From CAYFPS01 sp964345075 (lineage in GTDB: Bacteria; CAIWAD01): 64,000 bases of DNA. The stretch is from the NCBI GenBank assembly GCA_964345075.1, contig CAYFPS010000001.1:186001-250000 (forward strand), given 5' to 3'. The notes under the pieces were generated by a model. It ran no database searches, was not told the DNA's origin, and was given only the letters and a program-made list of their open reading frames with translations. The position numbers and the translations under genes were made by a program. Of this stretch, positions 8,746 through 16,562 are shown one piece after another (positions within the stretch are counted from its first letter, which is position 1; every line of letters starts with the position of its first letter).

Positions 8746-10146
8746 TCATGTCGCGGAAACCAGGCTGTGCAGCGGCCAGATTCCATACCAGTACAGCAGG
8801 CCCGCCAAACCGGAAGGGTGAAAAATGGCCGTCTGATGAAGACGGGACATTCCATCCCCGAGATCTTCCACCTCGAATTCCAGCCAGGCCTTGCCCGGCA
8901 CTTTCATTTCGGCGACAAGGCGCAGACGCCCGGGAGCATCCACCAATTCGACCCGCCAGAAATCAAGGGCGTCTCCAGCTCGCAGCCGGCCGTCCCGGGG
9001 TCTTCCCCGCCGCATGCCAACACCCCCAACCAGAAGATCAAGCAAGCCGCGCAGCTGCCAGAGCAGGTTCCAGGCATACCAGCCATTGCGGCCGCCAATG
9101 TTGTAGACGGGCTGAAAGAGCTTTTCCGGCGGACAGTTCACATCCAGACTGCGGGTATCGATCAGGCGACTGCCTTTGCGCAGGCCACCCCAGGGCTGGC
9201 CGGGACTCCCCGATGAAGAAAGCGAATCCGACCACCTGGTTGCCGCAAAACTGGTTTCTTCCCGCTCCAGCGCCAGCCGGATGGCCTCGCGGGCGCCCAT
9301 TGGTGATACATGAAAGTCCGCCGTGCTCTCCGGCCGTGTTACAACAGAAGGGTGGCGAATGCGCTCAATCAACCAGCGGCCAACACGGGCATAAAGCGGT
9401 GTGACAAGCCCGAGCCACAGGCTGCTCAGGCGGGGACTCAAAAAGGGAACAGGCAGCATGAAGCGCTTGAGCCCGCGGGCCTCGGCATAGGCCATGACCA
9501 GGTCGCCATAGGAGAGGACTTCCGTGCCTCCAATCTCCACCACGCGCCCACCCTCAGCCTCGACATGTGCCGCTTCACGCAGATAGGCCAGCAGATCACG
9601 GATTGCAATAGGCTGTGCCTTGACCTTGACCCAGGAGGGCGTGACCAAAACGGGCAGCTTTTCGGCAAGCGACCGCACCATTTCAAAAGAAAGACTGCCT
9701 GATCCGATTACAATGCTGGCGCGCAGCTCAATCAGGGGCGGCCCGTATTGGCGCAGAATTCTGCCTGTCTCCAGACGGCTTGCCATGTGATCGGACAAAC
9801 TGTCACCCTCGCGGGCAAGACCACCGAGATAGATTATCCGTGATACACCCGCGCGTTTTGCTTCCCGGGCAAAGGCCCGGGCGGCCTGCCGATCCTGTTC
9901 GGCAAAGGCCTCGCCTGACCCCATGGAGTGGATCAGGTAATAAGCCACCTCAACTCCGTCCAGCGCGCGCTGAAGACTTCCCGTATCACGGGCATCGCCT
10001 TCAACAACCTCGACATCTGCCTCAATGCGTGAGAGCAGAAAGTCCGGTCTGCGCGCCATGACCCGCAGCTGATGACCGTCCTGAACGAGAAGGGGCAGCA
10101 ATCTGCCGCCCACATAGCCCGTTGCGCCTGTCAGCAAAACCTTCAC
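8746..10146 (-). CDS. NAD(P)-binding atypical SDR with DUF2867 domain; C-terminus frameshifted
   Basis: The N-terminal half is an atypical short-chain dehydrogenase Rossmann domain (LLTGATGYVGGRLLPLL glycine motif, then YYLIHSMGSGE), of the NAD-dependent epimerase type. The C-terminal half is a DUF2867 domain of the START-like fold (DFWRVELVDAPGRLRLVAEMKVPGKAWLEFE). The substrate is unknown. The frame closes at 8746 with HSLVSAT, but the next frame continues FRDMIRAIAKRVGQ to a TGA at 8714, which is how such proteins normally end. One base appears to be missing in or near the AAA run at 8757-8759. The start overlaps the photolyase stop by four bases. Confidence 0.82.
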   Translation of the reverse strand: MKVLLTGATGYVGGRLLPLLVQDGHQLRVMARRPDFLLSRIEADVEVVEGDARDTGSLQRALDGVEVAYYLIHSMGSGEAFAEQDRQAARAFAREAKRAGVSRIIYLGGLAREGDSLSDHMASRLETGRILRQYGPPLIELRASIVIGSGSLSFEMVRSLAEKLPVLVTPSWVKVKAQPIAIRDLLAYLREAAHVEAEGGRVVEIGGTEVLSYGDLVMAYAEARGLKRFMLPVPFLSPRLSSLWLGLVTPLYARVGRWLIERIRHPSVVTRPESTADFHVSPMGAREAIRLALEREETSFAATRWSDSLSSSGSPGQPWGGLRKGSRLIDTRSLDVNCPPEKLFQPVYNIGGRNGWYAWNLLWQLRGLLDLLVGGVGMRRGRPRDGRLRAGDALDFWRVELVDAPGRLRLVAEMKVPGKAWLEFEVEDLGDGMSRLHQTAIFHPSGLAGLLYWYGIWPLHSLVSAT

Positions 10147-11552
10147 CGCCCCCCCTGTCGCATGATCTGATATGCCTCAAGCGCCTGCTGGCGCGCTTCT
10201 GCGTGATTGACAATGGGAGCTGGATAGTTCCTTGGTGTGAAGGCCCCCGCCAGCCAGGGTTGGTGAATCAACTTGCCGGAAAGCCCGGCAAGTTCTGGCA
10301 ACCAGCGGCGCAGATACTGCCCGTCAGGGTCGAGCTTCTCCGACTGTGATACAGGGTTGAAAATGCGGAAATAGGGGGCAGCATCCGCTCCGCAGCCAGC
10401 CACCCACTGCCAGCCCAGCGTGTTGTTGGCAAGATCCGCATCAACCAGTGTATCCCAAAACCAGCGAGCGCCTGCCTGCCAGGGGATAAAGAGATCCTTG
10501 ACCAGAAAGCTGGCCACAATCATGCGGACACGATTGTGCATCCAGCCGGTCGTCCACAGTTCGCGCATACCAGCGTCGACAATCGGGTAGCCGGTTTTGC
10601 CCTTCTCCCAGGCAATGCGGCCGGGCTCCGCTCCCCGTATGGGAAAACGACCGAAATCCTCCTTGAGTGGTTGATTGACGGTATGCGGGTAGTGATACAA
10701 AAGGTGCCAGGCGAAATCGCGCCAGGCCAGTTGACGAATCCAGGCCTCTGCGCTTGCCGCATGAGCCCCGCCCGCCATTTCCAGCAAGCGATGCGGACTG
10801 ATTTCACCAAACACCAGATGGGGTGAAAGCCGCGATGTCCCGGCCAGAGCCGGACGATCCCGAGTGTCCGGGTAGGCCGCGACAGGGTAATCGAGAAAGG
10901 CGCAGGCCTTGTCCCAGGCGGCCTTCTCGCCCGGCTGCCAGGCCTCATAAAAAGCCTTGTCCCAGCCGCGGGTGGGCAGCAGCCGCAGGGCATCCAGGCG
11001 TAGGGCCTCCGGCAGACGTTCAGGTAGTGGAATCCGTTTCGGAGCGGGTTCCAGCAATCCCGGACCAACCTTCTCCCGCAGGGCCTTCCAGAAGGGAGTG
11101 AACACACGATATGGTTTTCCCGATCCGGTTTCGATTTTCCACGGCTCCATCAAAACGTTACCGGGTTTACTTGTAACCCCGATGCCCGCCTCTGACAGGC
11201 TTCGCTTCAGGCCTGTATCACGCTCGATCAGATCCGGCTCGTAGCGGCGATTCCAGCAGACCGCTTGCGCGCCCGTTTGCCTGATGATGCACATAAGGAC
11301 ATCAAGCACCGGGCCGTGAAAAAGAAAAAGCCGCGAGCCGCAGTCCTTAAGAGAGGCATCCAGCGCGGCAAGGGAGTGATGAAGCCACCAGCGCGAGGCC
11401 CCGCCTTCCCGCGAAAGGGCCTCCTCTTTCGGCGAATGAATGTATACGGGCAGAACTGGAGCGCCGGTGGACAATGCATGGCTGAGTGCAGGATTGTCGG
11501 CCAGCCTGAGGTCGCGCCGGAACCAGAGAATCAGAGGGGCTTTGCTGGACAA
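10143..11552 (-). CDS. phrB: Deoxyribodipyrimidine photo-lyase
   Basis: The 469-residue product repairs UV-induced pyrimidine dimers using light, FAD and an antenna cofactor. The N-terminal photolyase domain opens with LILWFRRDLRLADNPAL. The FAD-binding domain shows TRDRPALAGTSRLSPHLVFGEISP, WIRQLAWRDFAWHLLYHYP, IVDAGMRELWTTGWMHNRVRM and the DADLANNTLGWQWVAG segment, all class I CPD photolyase hallmarks. Presence of this enzyme implies light exposure in the habitat. It lies between a membrane protein and the SDR-DUF2867 gene; photolyase next to SDR-DUF2867 suggests a stress-type module. Start follows directly after the upstream stop. Confidence 0.95.
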   Translation of the reverse strand: MSSKAPLILWFRRDLRLADNPALSHALSTGAPVLPVYIHSPKEEALSREGGASRWWLHHSLAALDASLKDCGSRLFLFHGPVLDVLMCIIRQTGAQAVCWNRRYEPDLIERDTGLKRSLSEAGIGVTSKPGNVLMEPWKIETGSGKPYRVFTPFWKALREKVGPGLLEPAPKRIPLPERLPEALRLDALRLLPTRGWDKAFYEAWQPGEKAAWDKACAFLDYPVAAYPDTRDRPALAGTSRLSPHLVFGEISPHRLLEMAGGAHAASAEAWIRQLAWRDFAWHLLYHYPHTVNQPLKEDFGRFPIRGAEPGRIAWEKGKTGYPIVDAGMRELWTTGWMHNRVRMIVASFLVKDLFIPWQAGARWFWDTLVDADLANNTLGWQWVAGCGADAAPYFRIFNPVSQSEKLDPDGQYLRRWLPELAGLSGKLIHQPWLAGAFTPRNYPAPIVNHAEARQQALEAYQIMRQGGR

Positions 11553-11960
11553 TCAGTGCGCCTTTCTTTGGGCAAACAACTCAAACAACCAACCAATCAG
11601 GCCGCTCAGCATCAAGACAGGCGCGATCAACACCGCCAGAAAAAAGGACACGACCGCAATCGCCTGCAGCGGCCAGACCAGAAGTCCCGGCAAGGTCGGC
11701 ATACCGGCAACGGCTTCACCGACATTATGCAGCACGACCATAACAGGAAAGCTGATCAGGCCAGATAGAAAAAACAACCGGCCGCGATGGGCCCTCTTCC
11801 AGCGAAGCAGCAGGCCAAGGGCGACGCTCAACAGACCCGCATATAACAGCAGAATGCCCGGTAGATTATCATTGATGCCCAGCAGCAAGCCGGCAACTGC
11901 AGCCAGCAGGCCGCTGCCAGCCAGCGCCTGAACCGCGCGGGCCCGTGTCTCATCTTTCAT
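11553..11960 (-). CDS. Four-helix integral membrane protein, unknown function
   Basis: The start at ATG 11960 is chosen for the GAGGGGGG ribosome site just upstream; a longer frame to 11981 lacks one. The protein (about 135 residues) has four hydrophobic segments, two near the N-terminus, one around VMVVLHNVGEAV and the last two closing with LMLSGLIGWLFELFAQRKAH. No catalytic motif is seen and no family is recognised. It overlaps the pentapeptide/DinB gene by 11 bases and abuts the photolyase start, so it is firmly inside the operon. Confidence 0.7.
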   Translation of the reverse strand: MKDETRARAVQALAGSGLLAAVAGLLLGINDNLPGILLLYAGLLSVALGLLLRWKRAHRGRLFFLSGLISFPVMVVLHNVGEAVAGMPTLPGLLVWPLQAIAVVSFFLAVLIAPVLMLSGLIGWLFELFAQRKAH

Positions 11961-12705
11961 GAGTTCCCCCCTCGGCCGCATCCAGCGCTTCCTTGGCCAG
12001 GTTCAAATGCAGCCAGTGATGCATCACGGCTCCGGCAAGCAGCCGACCCAGACTGCTCCTCCTGAAGTCGCGCTTCGGAAGCTCGGCCTTGAGACTCGCT
12101 TCGTCAAGTCCCGTGAGCAGCCTGCCAAACTCTTCCCAAACGGGCAGCCAGCGCTCCAGAAGCTCACTCAGGCTTTCTGGTCTATTCCAGCTTGCCGCCC
12201 CCAAAACGGGGTGTGACACAAGAAAGGCTGGCCTCAGCGCCATCTCGTCAGGACTTGTATCACGACCCTTGATCCAGCGATCCAGATACATTTTCTCCGC
12301 AAAATAGAGGTGACACAAGTGTTCAAGTGCCGACCAGCGCTCTTCTTCCGGTCGTTGACAGAGAAGCGTGAAAGGAGCCTTCTCCAGCCGGGCAAGCAGG
12401 GCTCTGCGATGTTCACCGATCACGCGAAAAATGCGGGTCTGCTCGGCGGGGTCATGCTCGTCTTCTGGTCTGAGTTCCAACCTGATCGGAAAGCGCCGGT
12501 CGAGTTCGGCCTCAATCAGGGCTTCAATCTCAATCCCGAAAATCTTCAAGCCGCGAAGATCTGCATCTCGAATCTCGACATTGGCAAGGCTGACATTGCG
12601 TAGCCGTGCGCCGGACAGATTGACATCGTCAAAGCGTGCGCCTGCAAGCAGCACATCCTGAAACAGGCAGCCGGCCATATTGCGTGATACAAAGCTTTCA
12701 GCCAT
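11950..12705 (-). CDS. Pentapeptide-repeat / DinB-like fusion protein
   Basis: The first 55 residues form pentapeptide repeats (FQDVLLAGARFDDVNLSGAR and following ADLRG-like units), a small right-handed beta helix. The remaining ~190 residues resemble the DinB/YfiT four-helix metal-binding superfamily: a first histidine in SALEHLCHL and an HHWLH pair near the C-terminus are placed where that superfamily keeps its metal ligands. Superfamily members include thiol transferases, but the activity here cannot be stated. The fusion is unusual. It follows mntP with three bases between. Confidence 0.65.
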   Translation of the reverse strand: MAESFVSRNMAGCLFQDVLLAGARFDDVNLSGARLRNVSLANVEIRDADLRGLKIFGIEIEALIEAELDRRFPIRLELRPEDEHDPAEQTRIFRVIGEHRRALLARLEKAPFTLLCQRPEEERWSALEHLCHLYFAEKMYLDRWIKGRDTSPDEMALRPAFLVSHPVLGAASWNRPESLSELLERWLPVWEEFGRLLTGLDEASLKAELPKRDFRRSSLGRLLAGAVMHHWLHLNLAKEALDAAEGGTHER

Positions 12706-12708
12706 GAC

Positions 12709-13287
12709 TCATCCTTGAAGAATAAGGTGATCCACCAGAATTCGGGCCGCAACCAGCAGGAGCATGATTCCACCGGCAATCTGCGCGCGGCCGCCGAAAT
12801 GCTCGCCCAGTCGCCGTCCAAACAGAATCGCCACAAGGCAGAGCAGGGCTGTCGTCAGGCCAATCACAAAGGAGGGGAGTATTACACCGACGCCCAAAGC
12901 CGAGAGGCTGAAGCCGACAGCAAGCGCATCAATACTCGTTGCCGTGGACAGCATCACAAGCCGCATGCCTTTGCTGGGATCCTGCTCCATGCTTTCACCA
13001 CCTCCTGCTCTGCCCGCCTGAATCATGCGCCAGGCGATAAAGGCCAGAAGGCCAAAAGCAATCCTGTCATCGACAGCCTCCATCCAGCCGATCAGGCGCT
13101 GCCCGAGAGCCCAGCCGAGCACGGGCATCAGGGCCTGAAAAAGGGCAAAATGGAAGATCAGCCGAAAGCGGGCGCAAGGACACTCGGCATGACCGGCAGC
13201 CGCACTGGCCAGGGCAACAGCCATTGCGTCCATGGCAAGTGCAGCAGCCAGCAGAATGAGTTCAGCGAGAGTCAAAGGGCTCGCCAC
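12709..13287 (-). CDS. mntP: Manganese efflux pump MntP
   Basis: MntP exports Mn2+ across the inner membrane. The 192-residue product has six predicted helices in two inverted repeats, each with the conserved acidic motif (AMDAMAVALASAAAG in repeat one, SIDALAVGFSLSALG in repeat two). Length matches the family. The start is GTG at 13287 and overlaps the CaCA exchanger's 3' end by 16 bases. No manganese riboswitch (yybP-ykoY) could precede it because it is embedded in an operon with no leader. Its neighbours CorA and CaCA make this a cation-homeostasis block. Confidence 0.92.
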   Translation of the reverse strand: MASPLTLAELILLAAALAMDAMAVALASAAAGHAECPCARFRLIFHFALFQALMPVLGWALGQRLIGWMEAVDDRIAFGLLAFIAWRMIQAGRAGGGESMEQDPSKGMRLVMLSTATSIDALAVGFSLSALGVGVILPSFVIGLTTALLCLVAILFGRRLGEHFGGRAQIAGGIMLLLVAARILVDHLILQG

Positions 13288-14198
13288 AGAAGGAAGGCCG
13301 TGTAGGCCAGGGCAAGCAGGGCTCCTTCAAGCCGGCTCAGCATGAATGAGCTTCGCATCAGCGGCAGAGCCAGTAACACAAAACCCAGCATGACGGCCAG
13401 ATCAGCGGCCAGTATCCCGGTAGCCGAGAGCGGATGAAGCAGCGGCGCCAGACCAAGGATTGCCAGAATGTTGAAAAGGTTGGAGCCAATCAGGTTTCCC
13501 GCGGCCAGATCGACTTCCCCCTTGAAGGCCGCCACCGCCGAAGTGGCCAGCTCGGGCAGACTCGTTCCCGCCGCAAGAAGGAACAGCCCGGCCAGCCCAC
13601 TGTCAAGCCCCATGCTGCGCGAGAGTGAGCTGGCAGCAGCAACCGCCAGATCCGCGCCGTATACAAGCAGTGCCAGTCCGCCGATCGTATACAGGCTCGT
13701 CTTCAGCCAGCCGCTCGCCTCTCCGGTTGCATCTGAATCCGCAGCGCTACTGTCCCGGCCCTCGCCCCTCACCTGAATCCACAGGACAGCGACAAAGCCC
13801 GTGAAGAGAAGAATGCCATCAAGCCGCCCCAGCTCACCGTCCAACAGCAGGATCCAGCATCCGACGCTTGCCAGCAGCAGATAAAGAACATCGCGGCGAA
13901 TCAGGCTGCGTGATACACGAATGGGATGAATCATGGCCGACAGGCCCAGGATCAGGCCGATATTGAAGATGTTGGAGCCAAGCACATTACCAATGGCCAT
14001 GGCCCCTTCCCTGGCGGCGCCTGCCCTCAAGCTGACCAGCAGCTCGGGAGCGCTTGTTCCCCAGGCCGTAATCGTCAGGCCAATCAGCAGCGGTGATACA
14101 CGAAAGCGCCGGGCTGCCATCACCCCGCCGCTGACAAAGAGGCTGGATCCCCCAACCAGAAGTGTCAGGCCAGCCAGCAAAATCAGAATATCCATCAT
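13272..14198 (-). CDS. Calcium/sodium antiporter (CaCA family, YrbG-like)
   Basis: A cation:Ca2+ exchanger with ten predicted helices. Both alpha repeats are intact: WGTSAPELLVS followed by GNVLGSNIFNIG in the first half and AGTSLPELATS followed by GNLIGSNLFNIL in the second; these hold the ion-binding acidic and Asn residues. I start it at ATG 14198, which overlaps the CorA TGA by four bases; a longer frame from GTG 14222 lies wholly inside corA and lacks a ribosome site. It probably exchanges cytosolic Ca2+ for Na+ (or H+), possibly using gradients set by the NhaC antiporter in the same operon. Confidence 0.92.
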   Translation of the reverse strand: MMDILILLAGLTLLVGGSSLFVSGGVMAARRFRVSPLLIGLTITAWGTSAPELLVSLRAGAAREGAMAIGNVLGSNIFNIGLILGLSAMIHPIRVSRSLIRRDVLYLLLASVGCWILLLDGELGRLDGILLFTGFVAVLWIQVRGEGRDSSAADSDATGEASGWLKTSLYTIGGLALLVYGADLAVAAASSLSRSMGLDSGLAGLFLLAAGTSLPELATSAVAAFKGEVDLAAGNLIGSNLFNILAILGLAPLLHPLSATGILAADLAVMLGFVLLALPLMRSSFMLSRLEGALLALAYTAFLLWRAL

Positions 14199-15196
14199 GA
14201 TTGATTCCGTGGCTGAATCCACTTCCTGCTGAAGAAGAAGCCAAGCAGCAGGGCGACAATCAGCACGAGCGCCGCAAGGAACCAGAGAAAAGCGTGTCGA
14301 TTTTCGGCTCCCGGAATGCCCGCCAGATTAACGCCAAGGAGGCCGGTGAGAAAGCCGAGCGGCAGAAAAATGGCCGCAACAACAGAGAGCACATACATGC
14401 GGCCATTCAGCTGTTCGGCGGTGCGGCTGGCCATTTCTTCCTGTGCCAGTGCGGCCCGGTCGCGGGTGGCGTCCAGGTTTTCAATATGCCTGATCAGGCG
14501 GTCGTTGACTTCCCTTAATCGGCTGCGCTCTACTTCGCTCAGCCAGGGAATCCGCTCGGTAGACATGCGCTGCAGGGCTTCGCGCTGCGGAGACAGGTAG
14601 CGGTGAAGCTGAATCGCCTTGCGACGCTGCAGGGCAAGCTCACTGCGAAACTCAGGGTCGCCCGCATCGAGCACGGCCGCCTCCAGGTCATCCACATCGC
14701 CCTCGATCTCCTCGACCGTTCCTTCCATCCTGTCCACAAGCCTTGAGCAAAGATCCACAATCAGCTCGCCTGTATCACAGGGTCCGTGTCCATGAACAAA
14801 GCTCTCCAGGAGGTCTTCAATCGAAAGCAGACGTCTGCGTTGGGTGCTGATCAGGCGGTGCGCGTCAGCGACGATCCGGATGGACACCATGTCTTCGGGG
14901 TCGGCACTGGGATTCAGATTCACTCCGCGCAGGGCCAGCAAGAGTCCCTCTTCGCGCAGCATCATGCGTGGTCTGGTGCTTTCGGCGCGCAGCGCTTCCA
15001 GAGCGAGCTCGTCCAGCCCGCTGCGGTTTTCAAGCCAGTCCAGGTCCTCGTCGTTGTTCAGGTCAAGATGAATCCAGTAGCGGCCATCAACCGGAACAAC
15101 GCTCCCCAGCTCGGCAAGATCCAGAGCCTCTGCTCCGCCATTACCGTCCATGCGAAGCGCGTGTCCGCCCTTCTGAAAAACCTCTTCCGTCGCCAT
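14195..15196 (-). CDS. CorA/ZntB-family divalent cation transporter
   Basis: The protein has the large N-terminal cytosolic domain with long helices (RLVDRMEGTVEEIEGDVDDLE) and two C-terminal membrane helices. The loop signature is GVNLAGIPG rather than the GMN of classical CorA; GVN-GG/AGIPG is the ZntB-type variant, so zinc or other divalent cations with proton coupling are possible. The start is ATG 15196 with a near-perfect GGAGGATCTTTC leader; the longer frame to 15238 has no such site. It lies between hisS and the CaCA exchanger. Confidence 0.88.
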   Translation of the reverse strand: MATEEVFQKGGHALRMDGNGGAEALDLAELGSVVPVDGRYWIHLDLNNDEDLDWLENRSGLDELALEALRAESTRPRMMLREEGLLLALRGVNLNPSADPEDMVSIRIVADAHRLISTQRRRLLSIEDLLESFVHGHGPCDTGELIVDLCSRLVDRMEGTVEEIEGDVDDLEAAVLDAGDPEFRSELALQRRKAIQLHRYLSPQREALQRMSTERIPWLSEVERSRLREVNDRLIRHIENLDATRDRAALAQEEMASRTAEQLNGRMYVLSVVAAIFLPLGFLTGLLGVNLAGIPGAENRHAFLWFLAALVLIVALLLGFFFSRKWIQPRNQS

Positions 15197-15221
15197 GAAA
15201 GATCCTCCGGCTTCGGGGGGT

Positions 15222-16496
15222 TCAGGCAAGTTGGGCAATCAGGTCTGACAGCGCCTGATTCTGCTGCTCACCCGTTTTCAAGGACTTGACCATCAGTTGC
15301 CCGGCAGCAACTTCATCGGGGCCTGCGTAGACAAGATGGGTGAAGGCCCCTCTTGCCGCGCGCTGTATCACCTTCTTCATGCGCGCGTGATTCACGTCCA
15401 GCTCGCAGGAGTGTCCCGCCGCGCGCAGCTGGCCGGCAGCAGCGATTGCCGCCTGGTCTTCAGCTTCCGAAAAGCTGGCCACCAGCAGTTTCGGGAATGT
15501 ATCACCGGCGGGAAACAGGCCCTTCTCCTCGAGGATCAGGCTGATCACCACATCGCCAAAACCAAAACCGACCATTGGTGTGGGCTGTCCACCAAAGGTT
15601 TCGATCAGGCGATCATAGCGGCCGCCACCGCAAATGGCGCGATTGCTTCCCGTGGCATCAAATGCCTCAAAGACAGTTCCAGTGTAATAGGCCAGACCAC
15701 GCACGAGCGAGGGTGTAAACACTAGCCAGTCGGCAATCCCCCAGGCTTCTGCCAGATCCATCAGCTGACGAATCTCAGAGCCGTGCTCAGGCACATAGCC
15801 CAGCCTTGCCTCCAGCGAATCGAGATCCGGAGCCGAAACAAAAGCCATCAGCTGTGATACAACTTCTCCCGAAACACCTTCAGCCTGAAGCAGCTTGCGG
15901 ACTTCTTCCTCGCCGATCTTGTCCAGCTTGTCCAGGATGACGCTCACCGTGGTGAACTGTTCTTCGGGCAATCCGCCCTTTTCAAGCACATCAAAGAGCA
16001 GGCGCCGGTTGTTGACGCGAATCTTCACATCGTTTGAGGATAGCCCGACAGAGGCGAAGAAGTCCGCCAGCGCCGCCAGCAGTTCCAGCTCGGCGCCCAT
16101 TCCGGCATCGCCGATAATGTCCATGTTCCACTGGAAGTGCTCACGCTTGCGACCCTTTTGCATGCGCTCATAGCGAAAGCACTGCGGCAGGCTGAACCAG
16201 CGCAGAACGCCGGGGAACTCTCCCTGGCGCGCCATGTACATGCGGGCGAGGGAGGGCGTCATTTCCGGGCGCAAGGCAACACGGCGTCCACCCTTGTCTT
16301 CAAAACCGTAGAGCTGGCCCGTGATCTCTTCGCCGCCCTTGCGGATGTAGATCTCTTCGTGTTCCAGCACACAGCTGTCGTACTCCTGAAAGGCAAAGCG
16401 TCTGGCTGTATCACGGAACTTGCCGAAAAGCCACTGCCTGCGGGCCATTTCGTCGGGATAGAAGTCGCGCATGCCCTTGACGGGTTGCAGGTTCAT
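15222..16496 (-). CDS. hisS: Histidyl-tRNA synthetase
   Basis: Charges tRNA-His. Class II motif 2 region and His-specific motifs are present: RPEMTPSLARMY near residue 80, the QCFRYERMQKGRKREHFQWNMD motif 2 loop, RGLAYYTGTVFEAF and GGGRYDRLI (motif 3 area), then a C-terminal anticodon-binding domain. Of three in-frame ATGs, 16496 has the best-spaced GGTGAGG. The gene lies inside a transporter operon, 66 bases after nhaC. Length of 424 residues is normal. Confidence 0.96.
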   Translation of the reverse strand: MNLQPVKGMRDFYPDEMARRQWLFGKFRDTARRFAFQEYDSCVLEHEEIYIRKGGEEITGQLYGFEDKGGRRVALRPEMTPSLARMYMARQGEFPGVLRWFSLPQCFRYERMQKGRKREHFQWNMDIIGDAGMGAELELLAALADFFASVGLSSNDVKIRVNNRRLLFDVLEKGGLPEEQFTTVSVILDKLDKIGEEEVRKLLQAEGVSGEVVSQLMAFVSAPDLDSLEARLGYVPEHGSEIRQLMDLAEAWGIADWLVFTPSLVRGLAYYTGTVFEAFDATGSNRAICGGGRYDRLIETFGGQPTPMVGFGFGDVVISLILEEKGLFPAGDTFPKLLVASFSEAEDQAAIAAAGQLRAAGHSCELDVNHARMKKVIQRAARGAFTHLVYAGPDEVAAGQLMVKSLKTGEQQNQALSDLIAQLA

Positions 16497-16562
16497 GGTC
16501 ATCCTCACCGCTTGGTTTCACCTGCCCCCAATGTGGCGAAATTGCTGCGCTTGAGCCGCAGA

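Noticed and set aside
12709..13287. Manganese riboswitch ahead of mntP
   Set aside because: The gene starts inside the preceding coding region, so there is no leader to hold a yybP-ykoY element.
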